This document shows positions 9,201 through 16,684 of a DNA stretch of 21,199 bases, piece after piece. Location: the IMG/VR virus record IMGVR_UViG_3300025853_000807, positions 1 through 21,199 of that record. The stretch is one strand, 5' to 3'. The notes beneath the pieces were generated by a model. The model did not search any database. It saw only the letters and a list, made by a program, of their open reading frames with translations, and was not told where the DNA came from. The DNA comes from a virus. Both the position numbers and the translations under genes were made by a program. The stretch's first letter is position 1. Each line of letters opens with the position of its first letter.

Positions 9201-11684
9201 GCTTTTGATTACTGCGACCTTTCGAAAATAAATGGAGTAAGAACAAGCGACATTATTGATATCAGACCAAGAGTACCAAAATATACAGTTTCTGAAGGGA
9301 CTCGTTCTCCTTTAGAGTTTTTGGGAAGAGGTATTAGCGCCAATCAAAATTCTTCAAAGGATATTTTGGCATCAGATGAGTCCTTTGCGGTCAATTTCTC
9401 ATATTATCTTCCAAGGATAGACAAAATATATCTTTCCAAAGACGGAAAATTCCAACTCAGTAAAGGTGAACCATCAGAAACTCCAAGAATACCATCAAAA
9501 ATTCAAAACTCAATTGAAATAGCAAAAATAGATCTGCCAGCATATCTTTGTAATATTAAAGATGCCAAGATTACTTTAACTGACTATAAGAGATATCAGA
9601 TGGCTGATATCAAGAGACTTGAAGATAGAATTAAAAACTTGGAGTACTATACTTCACTTACGGTATTGGAGTCTGAAACGGCAAACTTACAGATAACTGA
9701 TGCTGATGGTCTGAATAGATTTAAGTCCGGTTTCTTTGTGGATGATTTTTCAACTACAAAATCTCAAAAGAGAACAATTGGAACTAAAAATTGTATTGAT
9801 ATTAAAAATGCAGAGTTAAGACCTTCACACTATTCTACAGAAATTGATTTAATTTTGGGTTCAAGTTCACTTTCTGGAATTGGAACAACTCCAAATCCAA
9901 AAGTAGATGCTAGATTTGTTACTGACTTAATAGGTCTTAATGTAACAAAGACTGGACAATTAGTTACTTTGGATTATCAACAAACTCCAGAAATAATTCA
10001 AAAATATTCGAGTCAGTTGAGTAATGTTTCAGCATATTCATCTTCATTCTTTAGTGGAACTTTAGATCTGTTCCCAGCATCCGATGTTTGGGTGGATCAA
10101 ATTAGAGTTGAGCCAAAGGTGGTTAACACTGAAGGTAATTATGTAAAGACAGAATTACAACTTGAAGAAGAAGGATATGACCAACAAGCTGGTTTTAGTC
10201 CTACGGTTTGGAACTCTTGGGAAACTATTTGGACAGGAGAAAATATAGAAAAAACTTCTGAAGAAGTTACTATAGGTAATGAGATAATTAGAGAAGATTA
10301 TGAGCAGGTAACTAAAACTGGAACTTCCAAAAGAACAGGAAAAAGAAAAATTCTTAGAGAGGTACTTGAAAATACTTCCTTTGGAGATCAAGTTTTAGAT
10401 TCTTCAGTAATTCCATACCTTAGATCTAGAAATATTGAATTCACTGGAAGAAGACTTAAGCCATTTGCTCAATTGTATTCTTTCTTTGATGGAGTAGATG
10501 TCAACAAATATGTCTTTCCAAAGTTAATTAAAGTAACAATGCTTGATGGAACTTTTGAAGTTGGTGAAGATGTAATTGGATACGCAGGATCTGGATATAA
10601 GCCTTCCAGTGGCGTTGGAAATATGTCCGACAGAAGATGTGGTCCTTTAGTTACATTTAGAGCTAGAGTTGCTCAGATTAACCACAAGTTTGGTCCATAC
10701 GATTCTCCAACACAAACCTTTATAAAGAACCCATATGATAGAGCGACTGTTCTTCCAGATTCTTATTCAACTTCATCGGTTATTTTAAATATTGATACAT
10801 TCTCTTTGGCAAATAAAGCACAAGGAGAATATTTCTCACGTCCAAATGTTGGAATGGTTTTGACGGGAAGATCGAGTAGAGCAAACGCAAGAGTAGAGTC
10901 TTTAGATTTGTTTACAGACCAACTTGGTGATATCATTGGTTGCTTCTGGATACCAAATCCAAATGTTGATGTGAATCCCAAGTTTGAATCTGGAACTAAA
11001 GTCTTTAGATTGACAAGTAGCTCAACAAATTCTTTACTTGAGGGAACTATAAACTCTGCTGCTGAAGAGCAATATTATTCTGAAGGTAAGGTCAATACTG
11101 TACAAGAAAATATTATAGTAACTAGAAACTCTAGAGTTGACATTGAAGATGAAATTGAAACTCAAGAAGCAGTTGAGGTAGGAGATAATGAACTGGTAAG
11201 TAGTACTGTAGTAGGAACTATAGCACCTCCATACGTGCCACCAGCACCAATCCCAGAAACTACAAGACCACAAACATACTATAGTCCTTCTCCACAATCT
11301 CCACAACCACCAGTACCACCTCGCGAACCAGATGTGGTAGTTCCAAGCACCCCAGGAGAAATTAACAGAGCGGGAATTAGATTTGGTGGACAAGCCGCAA
11401 TTAGATTGAATGATGCTTTAAACCAAGCGGGTCTTGGACTAGATGCTTATCAGGGAATGCCTAACGAAGATGCTGTAGTTTTGTATAATGAAGCCATTAG
11501 AAGAAACCCCTCAATAGCAAACCAATATTCCTTCAATAATAACACGACAAACAAACCGGAAAAGCCAAGTGGTGGCGGTAATAATAAGGATACCAAAAAG
11601 AAAAAAGATGAGGAACTGAGAGCTGATGAGGTAATAGCAAATAACTTCTTCAAAGATGTAAAGAAAGCAGCGAGGAAGAAGTAA
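6240..11684 (+). CDS. Very large virion structural protein (DUF4815-like N-terminus)
   Basis: This 1814-residue protein belongs to a family of large tailed-phage virion proteins. The start carries the hallmark NLNVYPYFDDY (6-16) and QARELTTLQSILQ (about 34-46) that I associate with DUF4815. Other family landmarks are a coiled segment around RLEDRIKNLEYYTSL (about 1124-1138), an FKSGFFVDDF motif soon after, a WNSWETIWTG motif (about 1323), FFDGVDVNKY (about 1415) and a late IPNPNVDV plus TRNSRV region. A GSSSG-type module is seen around 'KGNSSGAAGF' (about 497). The end is unusual: a Pro-rich stretch (about 1661-1706) and a Lys-rich tail ending in ARKK. In relatives the chain continues into the PLAQSF domain, which here starts the next gene. 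The role is probably in the baseplate periphery or a tail-fibre network; the exact function is unknown. The ATG at 6240 follows gp8 by 10 bases. Confidence 0.88.
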   Translation: MPQETNLNVYPYFDDYNNSKDYHKVLFKPAYPVQARELTTLQSILQAQVERFGTHIFTDGSKVLGGQLTYNNRLDYVILEPDYFGTDVADTLKSLNKTTIVGRTTGVRAEIIFSINRNISYLDSTTIYVKYLSPGTDDARSEKFIDGEVLEVEDSVPNLSEDDADNENIQIILRAGQGFALTRRTNSTGFASSARIESGVFFIRGFFINVGSSRILLDQYRSKVNFKVGLRISEDIITADQDSTLNDNSNGFSNFAAPGADRFKVSARLDRIDLNETETNDFITITEIRDGEEISANNLPQYSEIASEFARRTFDESGNYYVKSPNLAVKETLNNYKGNNGVFSPNRETYNGNTPSESLGTYVVSPTKAYVQGFEVKTIGSTYLDFEKPRTTKSLENENVNYFTGPTFTLNRVYGSPKVGFSTYFVSLHLDRVGSNQNQPSGKEIGLARVYDFALESGSYSTSNPNSNEWDISLYDVQTYAELTLNEPITLETPTYIKGNSSGAAGFLRYDTNNSGIITAYNVTGNFLIGETFTFDGIKNTRICRTVNSYGVSDVKSLYGIVGSAYTFTADVKQKLGNDIGLVSISSESGGRSIVSSADVIFTNVAKVDDIVAFTNPGQEIVNFAQIEVVNTSRLTIIPVESVSGICSGSLPTTNITPSDFRILKSSYQRSEDNTLYTQLPKANVSSVDLSNSDLIIRKQYDVIVAANSFTLNAGDNLVFLPFDEERYCLVNENGLTEELTQDKVDTSGSSVITISGLANNGNAKLIATLRRTNIKEKVKDRNTVNTLIVSKSILSSSGIGTTTLNDGLEFGNYPYGTRVQDDEICLNQCEVTKIHGIYESSTVSNPTLPSIVFSSISGPSGTTSDLILGEEFIASESNALGIYVERNSGLNIGYSKISSSQIAPGEVITFKESGITAVVSNTIEGSVNIMDSYTLNKNEKNTIYDYSKIVRKENKKSPIKKIKIVFEAASFSDSDSGDITTKNSYDAFDYCDLSKINGVRTSDIIDIRPRVPKYTVSEGTRSPLEFLGRGISANQNSSKDILASDESFAVNFSYYLPRIDKIYLSKDGKFQLSKGEPSETPRIPSKIQNSIEIAKIDLPAYLCNIKDAKITLTDYKRYQMADIKRLEDRIKNLEYYTSLTVLESETANLQITDADGLNRFKSGFFVDDFSTTKSQKRTIGTKNCIDIKNAELRPSHYSTEIDLILGSSSLSGIGTTPNPKVDARFVTDLIGLNVTKTGQLVTLDYQQTPEIIQKYSSQLSNVSAYSSSFFSGTLDLFPASDVWVDQIRVEPKVVNTEGNYVKTELQLEEEGYDQQAGFSPTVWNSWETIWTGENIEKTSEEVTIGNEIIREDYEQVTKTGTSKRTGKRKILREVLENTSFGDQVLDSSVIPYLRSRNIEFTGRRLKPFAQLYSFFDGVDVNKYVFPKLIKVTMLDGTFEVGEDVIGYAGSGYKPSSGVGNMSDRRCGPLVTFRARVAQINHKFGPYDSPTQTFIKNPYDRATVLPDSYSTSSVILNIDTFSLANKAQGEYFSRPNVGMVLTGRSSRANARVESLDLFTDQLGDIIGCFWIPNPNVDVNPKFESGTKVFRLTSSSTNSLLEGTINSAAEEQYYSEGKVNTVQENIIVTRNSRVDIEDEIETQEAVEVGDNELVSSTVVGTIAPPYVPPAPIPETTRPQTYYSPSPQSPQPPVPPREPDVVVPSTPGEINRAGIRFGGQAAIRLNDALNQAGLGLDAYQGMPNEDAVVLYNEAIRRNPSIANQYSFNNNTTNKPEKPSGGGNNKDTKKKKDEELRADEVIANNFFKDVKKAARKK

Positions 11685-11707
11685 TTTAATTTTATTATAT
11701 TCAACAA

Positions 11708-11715
11708 TATAAATA
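11708..11715 (+). promoter_or_regulatory. T4-type late promoter box TATAAATA
   Basis: A perfect TATAAATA, the T4 late consensus, lies in the longest intergenic gap, 25 bases before the ATG at 11733. It partly overlaps a weak A+T-only inverted repeat (TTATATT-CAAC-AATATAA, 11695-11712) with no following T-run, so I do not call a terminator. An AAAGG Shine-Dalgarno at 11722-11726 lies between the box and the start codon. Confidence 0.65.
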
Positions 11716-11732
11716 TTCAATAAAGGCAAGAG

Positions 11733-14189
11733 ATGAAATTATTAAATCCCCTAGCACAATCATTCTATGTTGAACATAGTAATGGAATGTTTGTGACTTC
11801 TGTTGATTTATATTTTTACGGAAAAGATTCTAACTTGCCCGTTACTATACAACTTCGCCCGATGGAGTTGGGTCAACCCTCAAGAACTGTGTATCCATTT
11901 GGTGAGGTTGTAGTTGATCCAAAAGATATTGAATTGACAGAATTTGGAGTTATTCCTACTAGAGTAACATTCCCATCTCCAGTCTATCTGGAGGGGGAAA
12001 AGTTTCATTCCTTAGTGATTTCATCAAACTCGGACCAATATTTGGTTTGGATTGCCGAAATGGGTCAAATTGATAGTGGTTCTGATAATACTGTAGTAAT
12101 TGATAAGCAACCTCTTAATGGAGGACTTTTCAAATCACAAAATTCATCTAGTTGGATAGAAGAACCATATCAAGATTTAAAATTTATTTTATACAGAGCA
12201 AATTTCATAAGTTCTTCCGGAAATATTAATTTTTATAATCCAGAGTTGAGCTTTGGTAATGACCAAATAGCAACTCTTCCACAAAATTCTTTAGAGATGA
12301 CCGCAAAGTCGGTAAGACTTAAAGTAAATCAAGAAATTACTGACGTAGGTTTATCTTTAGGAAACACTTTACTTCAAGATCAAGTAAATGTTTCTGGAGA
12401 TTATATTGGGTTCGCTGGACCCGCCTCAACAGGATCTTTAAACATAATTAATGGTGGCATTGGTTATGTTGGTCCTGCCACTTACTTAAATCAACAACTC
12501 ACATCAATAACTGGAACTGGTTTCAATGCTACAGCAGATATTGAAATAAATTCCGAAGGAGTAGCAATTGCTGCTTCAGTAACTTCTGGTGGTAATGGAT
12601 ATGTTGTTGGAGATATTCTTTCAGTTGATACACTTGGCGGAAGCGCATTGGGAAGAAATCTCAGACTTTCATTATCTTCAGTTAGTGGAATCAAAGAACT
12701 TATAATTGATAATGTTCAAGGAGACTTTATTGTTGGAACAGGAAAAAGTTTAAAATATCTTGACATCTCTGGAACAGAGCAATTTTTAAATGGAGTTGGA
12801 TCAAATGTCCAAATAGAAACTGGTGGAGTCACTACTTTAAGCGATGGTCTTAATGTCAAAGTGAATCATAGAAACCATGGAATGCATTCGCCAACAGATA
12901 GAGTTGAGTTGACAAATGTTAATAGTGATATTGACCCTGTGAGTTTATCTGTAGACTTCAACAAAAATGAGACTGTTGAAGTTAATCTAACATCAACTAC
13001 AAACTTCGATACATTTGAAAATCTACCAGTATCAGTAGCAAATCCAGGATATATTAAGGTTAATGGTGAAATTGTCAGTTATACAACAGTTTCTGGAACA
13101 AAACTTTCGGGAATAACGAGAGGAATAGATTCTACTCAAGTAGATTCTCATTTTGTTGACGACTTAGTTATTAAATATGAATTAAATGGAGTTTCTTTAA
13201 GAAGAATTAATAAAATTCATACTCTAGAAGATGCTACAGTATCCGACCCAATTGGATTGGATTATTATAATATAAAACTAAATATGGCAATTAATGGTGT
13301 TGATAGAACTGACGGAACTTCCAATAAAAAACTTTATGTAAATGAAACAAAATCTACTGGAGGAAGTTTTGCCAATGCCACTCAAAATATCCAGTACAGT
13401 TCAGTAAGACCAATAATTCAAACTTTGGCTTTGACAGGAACTAACATATCTCCTTCAATAAGAACTGTTTCGGGAAGAAGTATTGATGGAAATGAACCAT
13501 CTTTCCAAGACCAAGGATTTGAACCAATAAACTTAGAATCAAATAACTATTTTAATTCTCCAAGAGCTTTATTCTCAAAACTTAACGAATCTACAGGTCT
13601 TACAAACATTCCTGGAAGGAAATCGATAAATGTAAAAATGGATCTGACAACAACTGATGGATACATTTCCCCAGTAATTGATCTCGATAGAGTAGCACTG
13701 GTTTTATCTTCAAACAGAGTAAATAACAGAATTACAAATTACGCAACTGATAATAGAGTATCTTCTTTAAATAATGACCCATCTTCGTTCATATACGCAT
13801 CAAAAACTATCGAATTAGAAGTTCCAGCAACTTCAATAAAACTCTTATGTACTGCTTATGTAAATACCTTTAGTGACTTAAGAGCATTTTATGCCATACA
13901 AAATGACCCATATGAAGATCCAATATATCTTCCATTCCCAGGTTTTAACAACATTGATAGATTAGGTCAAACTATTGATGAGTCATTGTCGGACGGAACT
14001 CCTGATAGAAGAGTTCCTAAAGTTGACTTCTTGACGGTAGATAGTCCCATCAGCGCTTTCAAAGAATATGAGTTTACTGAAAACAATATTGAATCTTTTA
14101 AATATTTTACAGTTAAACTTATTGGAACTTCAACCAATCAAGCATATCCACCAAGAATTAAAGATTTAAGAGTCATTGCTACAGCATAA
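11733..14189 (+). CDS. Virion structural protein with N-terminal PLAQSF domain
   Basis: This 818-residue protein opens with NPLAQSFYVEHSNGMFVTSV and continues with a KDSNLPVTIQLRP segment, a well-conserved domain in large virion proteins of many myoviruses, where it usually follows the FFDG region within one chain. Further modules are Gly-x-Gly-Tyr repeats (about 239-304), an NHGMHSPTDRVEL motif (about 381-393), a small module with an ITRGIDST turn (about 416-485) like that in gp15, and a C-terminal region rich in conserved beta-strand patterns (SPVIDLDRVAL near 647-657). No signal peptide or membrane segment is present. A TATAAATA box and an AAAGG ribosome-binding site precede the ATG, so the gene seems able to be transcribed separately from the 1814-residue gene. 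It probably acts together with that protein in the baseplate or fibre structure; function is inferred. Confidence 0.87.
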   Translation: MKLLNPLAQSFYVEHSNGMFVTSVDLYFYGKDSNLPVTIQLRPMELGQPSRTVYPFGEVVVDPKDIELTEFGVIPTRVTFPSPVYLEGEKFHSLVISSNSDQYLVWIAEMGQIDSGSDNTVVIDKQPLNGGLFKSQNSSSWIEEPYQDLKFILYRANFISSSGNINFYNPELSFGNDQIATLPQNSLEMTAKSVRLKVNQEITDVGLSLGNTLLQDQVNVSGDYIGFAGPASTGSLNIINGGIGYVGPATYLNQQLTSITGTGFNATADIEINSEGVAIAASVTSGGNGYVVGDILSVDTLGGSALGRNLRLSLSSVSGIKELIIDNVQGDFIVGTGKSLKYLDISGTEQFLNGVGSNVQIETGGVTTLSDGLNVKVNHRNHGMHSPTDRVELTNVNSDIDPVSLSVDFNKNETVEVNLTSTTNFDTFENLPVSVANPGYIKVNGEIVSYTTVSGTKLSGITRGIDSTQVDSHFVDDLVIKYELNGVSLRRINKIHTLEDATVSDPIGLDYYNIKLNMAINGVDRTDGTSNKKLYVNETKSTGGSFANATQNIQYSSVRPIIQTLALTGTNISPSIRTVSGRSIDGNEPSFQDQGFEPINLESNNYFNSPRALFSKLNESTGLTNIPGRKSINVKMDLTTTDGYISPVIDLDRVALVLSSNRVNNRITNYATDNRVSSLNNDPSSFIYASKTIELEVPATSIKLLCTAYVNTFSDLRAFYAIQNDPYEDPIYLPFPGFNNIDRLGQTIDESLSDGTPDRRVPKVDFLTVDSPISAFKEYEFTENNIESFKYFTVKLIGTSTNQAYPPRIKDLRVIATA
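12447..12644 (+). repeat. Gly-x-Gly-Tyr repeats in the 818-residue protein
   Basis: Two units, INGGIGYVGPA and VTSGGNGYVVGD, occur about 45 residues apart (residues about 239-250 and 283-294), with an alanine-rich strand between them. They match the repeats in gp8, gp14 and the 1424-residue protein. Confidence 0.7.
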
Positions 14190-14410
14190 TGAAAAAAGTA
14201 AAAGATAATTTAAGTTTATTGAGAGATGAAAATAACAATGCGATTGTAAATACAAATCATTCAGAATATCAAAATTACATAAACTTAAAAAGAAATAATA
14301 AGAATAAAAACAAAAAAATAGAAGATATTGAAAATGAAATGGTTGAAATGAAGAATAGTATTGATGAAATAAAATCAATGCTTTCTTCATTAATGAACAA
14401 TATTAAATGA
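14189..14410 (+). CDS. Small coiled-coil protein, function unknown
   Basis: This 73-residue protein starts at an ATG that shares its A with the TAA stop of the 818-residue gene (TAATG, 14187-14191), an arrangement typical of translational coupling. The first 25 residues contain LLRDENNNAIVNTNHSEY; the middle is strongly basic (KRNNKNKNKK); the last 30 residues show a heptad-like pattern of Ile, Met and Leu with Glu and Lys, indicating a coiled coil. From memory, similar short proteins occur upstream of gp13 in other cyanophages. The position next to neck genes suggests a minor virion or assembly component, but nothing in the sequence establishes this. Confidence 0.75.
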   Translation: MKKVKDNLSLLRDENNNAIVNTNHSEYQNYINLKRNNKNKNKKIEDIENEMVEMKNSIDEIKSMLSSLMNNIK

Positions 14411-14442
14411 TAGATATTATAAGGAAGTAATTACTAAAAATA

Positions 14443-15273
14443 ATGGCAAAACCATCATCTAGACAAGAGTTAATAAATTACTGCAAAAGACAACTGGGTG
14501 CTCCAGTTTTGGAAATTAACGTTGCCGACGAACAGATAGACGATCTTGTTGACGATGCGGTTCAACTCTTCCAAGAAAGACATTTTGACGGAGTTATACA
14601 AACATATTTAAAATATAAAATAACTGATGATGATGTTTCTAGAGGTAGAGCATTAAGTGGTGGTGTAGGAATCGCAACTACTTCAGCAACTTCGACAACC
14701 GGAGTTACTTCAAATTATGAAGAAAATTCAAATTATATCGAAATACCAGATCATATAATTGGGGTGAATAAAATATTTAAATTTGATGGAAATAATACTG
14801 TCACTAACAATATGTTTAGTGTAAAGTATCAACTTTATTTCAACGATCTTTATTATTGGAATTCGATCGATTTATTATCATATTCAATGACAAAAACATA
14901 TCTTTCAGACATTGATTTTCTTTTAACTACAGACAAACAAATAAGATACAATAGAAGGCAAGATAGATTGTATATTGATGTTGATTGGGATGATGTTAGT
15001 GCTGGTGAGTATTTAATCATTGATTGTTGGAGGGCATTGGATCCAAAAACATTTTCTGGTGTTTGGAACGATTCTTTTCTTAAAAAATATTTGACCGCAC
15101 TAATAAAGCGTCAGTGGGGAATGAATTTAATTAAGTTTCAAGGAGTTAAACTTCCCGGAGGGATTGAGTTTAATGGTAGACAGATATATGACGATGCCCA
15201 AAGAGAATTGGATATTCTTATAGAAAGAATGTCATATGATAATGAAATTCCACCTTTAGATATGATTGGGTAA
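14443..15273 (+). CDS. gp13: Neck protein gp13
   Basis: This is the T4 gp13 homologue, a head-completion (neck) protein that with gp14 closes the portal after DNA packaging and lets the tail attach. The match to T4 covers both ends: RQELINYCKRQLGAPVLEIN with RHFDG at the N-terminus (T4 has LRRLGAPIINVEL and YHFDG), and the C-terminal IKRQWGMNLIKFQGVKLPGG and NGRQIYDDAQRELD (about 221-257; T4 VKRQWGKNLTKFKGMPLPGG). At 276 residues it is slightly shorter than T4 gp13 (309); a Ser/Thr/Gly-rich loop at about 71-92 looks flexible. An AAGGAAG at 14421-14427 lies upstream but 15 bases from the ATG. The gp14 gene follows after 5 bases, as expected for the neck operon. Confidence 0.95.
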   Translation: MAKPSSRQELINYCKRQLGAPVLEINVADEQIDDLVDDAVQLFQERHFDGVIQTYLKYKITDDDVSRGRALSGGVGIATTSATSTTGVTSNYEENSNYIEIPDHIIGVNKIFKFDGNNTVTNNMFSVKYQLYFNDLYYWNSIDLLSYSMTKTYLSDIDFLLTTDKQIRYNRRQDRLYIDVDWDDVSAGEYLIIDCWRALDPKTFSGVWNDSFLKKYLTALIKRQWGMNLIKFQGVKLPGGIEFNGRQIYDDAQRELDILIERMSYDNEIPPLDMIG

Positions 15274-15278
15274 TTAAA

Positions 15279-16652
15279 ATGTTAAATCCATTTTTTCTTC
15301 AGGGTTCCAGCGGAGAGCAAAATCTTGTACAAGATTTAATAAATGAACAAATACGAATGTATGGCATTGAAGTTTATTACATGCCAAGAAAGTATTTGAC
15401 AACAAATACTGTAATTAGAGAAGTTATTGAATCTAAGTTTGATGGAGCATATCCCATAGAAGCGTATGTTTCATCTTATGATGGATATGGTGGTCAAGGA
15501 ACAATACTTTCCAAATTTGGAATTCAGGATATTGACGATTTAACTTTAGTTATATCAAAAGAAAGATTTGAAAATTATATAAGTCCATTATTGGAGGGTC
15601 TTCCTGGAGTAGAATTGACTACAAGACCAAAAGAAGGAGACTTAATATATTTCCCACTGGGAGATAGAGTTTTTGAAATAAAATATGTAGAGCATGAGAG
15701 TCCATTCTACCAACTACAAAAGAATTATGTTTATGAGTTAAGGTGCGAACTCTTTAGATATGGTGATGAAATAGTAGATACTTCTGTTGGAGAGATTGAT
15801 GATAATTTTGTCGATCAAGCATATACACAAACTTTTAAAATGGTTGGACTTGGTTCAACTGCTGTTGCTTCTGTAGCAAGCATATTTGATGGTGCCGTTA
15901 CCAAATTTAATGTAACAAATAGGGGTAATGGATATACATCAGCACCTACAGTAACAGTATCAAAGTCTCCAGGAACTATTGCGGTAGGAATAGCAACTTT
16001 AATAACAGGACTTTTCGATTTTTGTTCTGATTCTCCAGAGTCTTCAAAGGTCCAAGGAATTGAATTGACAAATCCAGGTAGTGGATATACAGTTGCCCCA
16101 ATGGTAGCACTTTTTGGTGGCAAAGGATCTGGAGCAGAAGCAACCGCATCAATAGCAGATGGTGTACTTGGCGCAATAACAATATCTAGCGGTGGTTCTG
16201 GATATGTAAGTCCTCCGACAGTTACTATTGTAGGTTCTGCTACTACAGAAGCTGTTGCTGTGGCACAAATAACAAATGGCACAGTTACTTCAATAAGATA
16301 TCTGAATGCCGGAGTAGGATATACTCAAGCACCAACAATACAAATATCTTCGCCATATCTTGTTGGAGTAGGAACTTATCAATTCAATGAAGTAGTAATT
16401 GGTTCTTCAAGTAGCACTACAGCATATGTAGAATCTTGGAATGTTACTACAGGGAATCTTGAACTTAAGAATCTTGATGGGGAATTTGTAATAGGTGATA
16501 TAATTGTAGGTCAAACTTCGGGAGCGAACTATAAAGTCATTTCTATAAATACCGATGATACTGATGATGCTTATGCTGATAATATAGATATTGAGACAGA
16601 AGCAGACCAGATATTAGATTTTTCAGAGAAAAATCCATTTGGAACTCCTTAA
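15279..16652 (+). CDS. gp14: Neck protein gp14 with repeat insertion
   Basis: This is the T4 gp14 homologue, the second neck protein, acting with gp13 at the portal. Matching blocks are LNPFF near the start, EQIRMYGIEVYYMPRKY (23-39; T4 ESIQMRGVECYYVPREY), a SYDGYGG segment (66-72), GDLIYFPLGDRVFEI (120-134; T4 GDLIYFPMDNSLFEI) and SPFYQL (141-146). The end, with DNIDIETEADQI and NPFGTP, resembles the T4 terminus. At 457 residues it is about 200 longer than T4 gp14 (256). The extra length is a four-unit Gly-x-Gly-Tyr repeat (208-356) followed by a GSSSxTTAY/GQTSGA-type module (about 366-422), inserted between the conserved body and the conserved tail. Two late-promoter-like octamers follow its stop codon. 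Confidence 0.95.
   Translation: MLNPFFLQGSSGEQNLVQDLINEQIRMYGIEVYYMPRKYLTTNTVIREVIESKFDGAYPIEAYVSSYDGYGGQGTILSKFGIQDIDDLTLVISKERFENYISPLLEGLPGVELTTRPKEGDLIYFPLGDRVFEIKYVEHESPFYQLQKNYVYELRCELFRYGDEIVDTSVGEIDDNFVDQAYTQTFKMVGLGSTAVASVASIFDGAVTKFNVTNRGNGYTSAPTVTVSKSPGTIAVGIATLITGLFDFCSDSPESSKVQGIELTNPGSGYTVAPMVALFGGKGSGAEATASIADGVLGAITISSGGSGYVSPPTVTIVGSATTEAVAVAQITNGTVTSIRYLNAGVGYTQAPTIQISSPYLVGVGTYQFNEVVIGSSSSTTAYVESWNVTTGNLELKNLDGEFVIGDIIVGQTSGANYKVISINTDDTDDAYADNIDIETEADQILDFSEKNPFGTP
15900..16346 (+). repeat. Four Gly-x-Gly-Tyr/APTV repeats inside gp14
   Basis: Four units are visible: NVTNRGNGYTSAPTVTV (211-227), ELTNPGSGYTVAPMVAL (262-278), TISSGGSGYVSPPTVTI (301-317) and RYLNAGVGYTQAPTIQI (340-356). 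They are spaced 51, 39 and 39 residues apart and joined by Ala/Gly-rich strands such as GSGAEATASIADG. The pattern suggests a repeated beta-sandwich or beta-prism unit. An acanonical antisense frame across this stretch (15815-16282) is a composition by-product. Confidence 0.88.
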
Positions 16653-16665
16653 ATAGTTAAATAGT
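16650..16665 (+). promoter_or_regulatory. Tandem late-promoter-like boxes before gp15
   Basis: The octamer TAAATAGT is repeated exactly twice in tandem (16650-16657 and 16658-16665); the first copy includes the TAA stop of gp14. The second copy begins 27 bases before the gp15 ATG, the same distance as the single octamer before gp8. An AGGA ribosome-binding site at 16672-16675 lies 9 bases before the ATG. By analogy with T4 TATAAATA, I infer a late promoter. Confidence 0.55.
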
Positions 16666-16684
16666 CAATACAGGAAAAAAATAT

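Noticed and set aside
11034-11393. Reverse-strand frame of 119 codons under the 1814-residue gene
   Set aside because: It is a Trp/Ser-rich shadow of the Pro-rich coding segment on the + strand.
11695-11712. Hairpin TTATATT-CAAC-AATATAA as a terminator
   Set aside because: The stem is A+T only, has no following T-run and overlaps a promoter-like box.
15815-16282. Long reverse-strand frame of 155 codons
   Set aside because: It lies antisense to the gp14 repeats, whose regular Gly/Ala/Thr codons keep the opposite frame open; its translation shows no recognisable domain and there is no promoter or ribosome-binding site.
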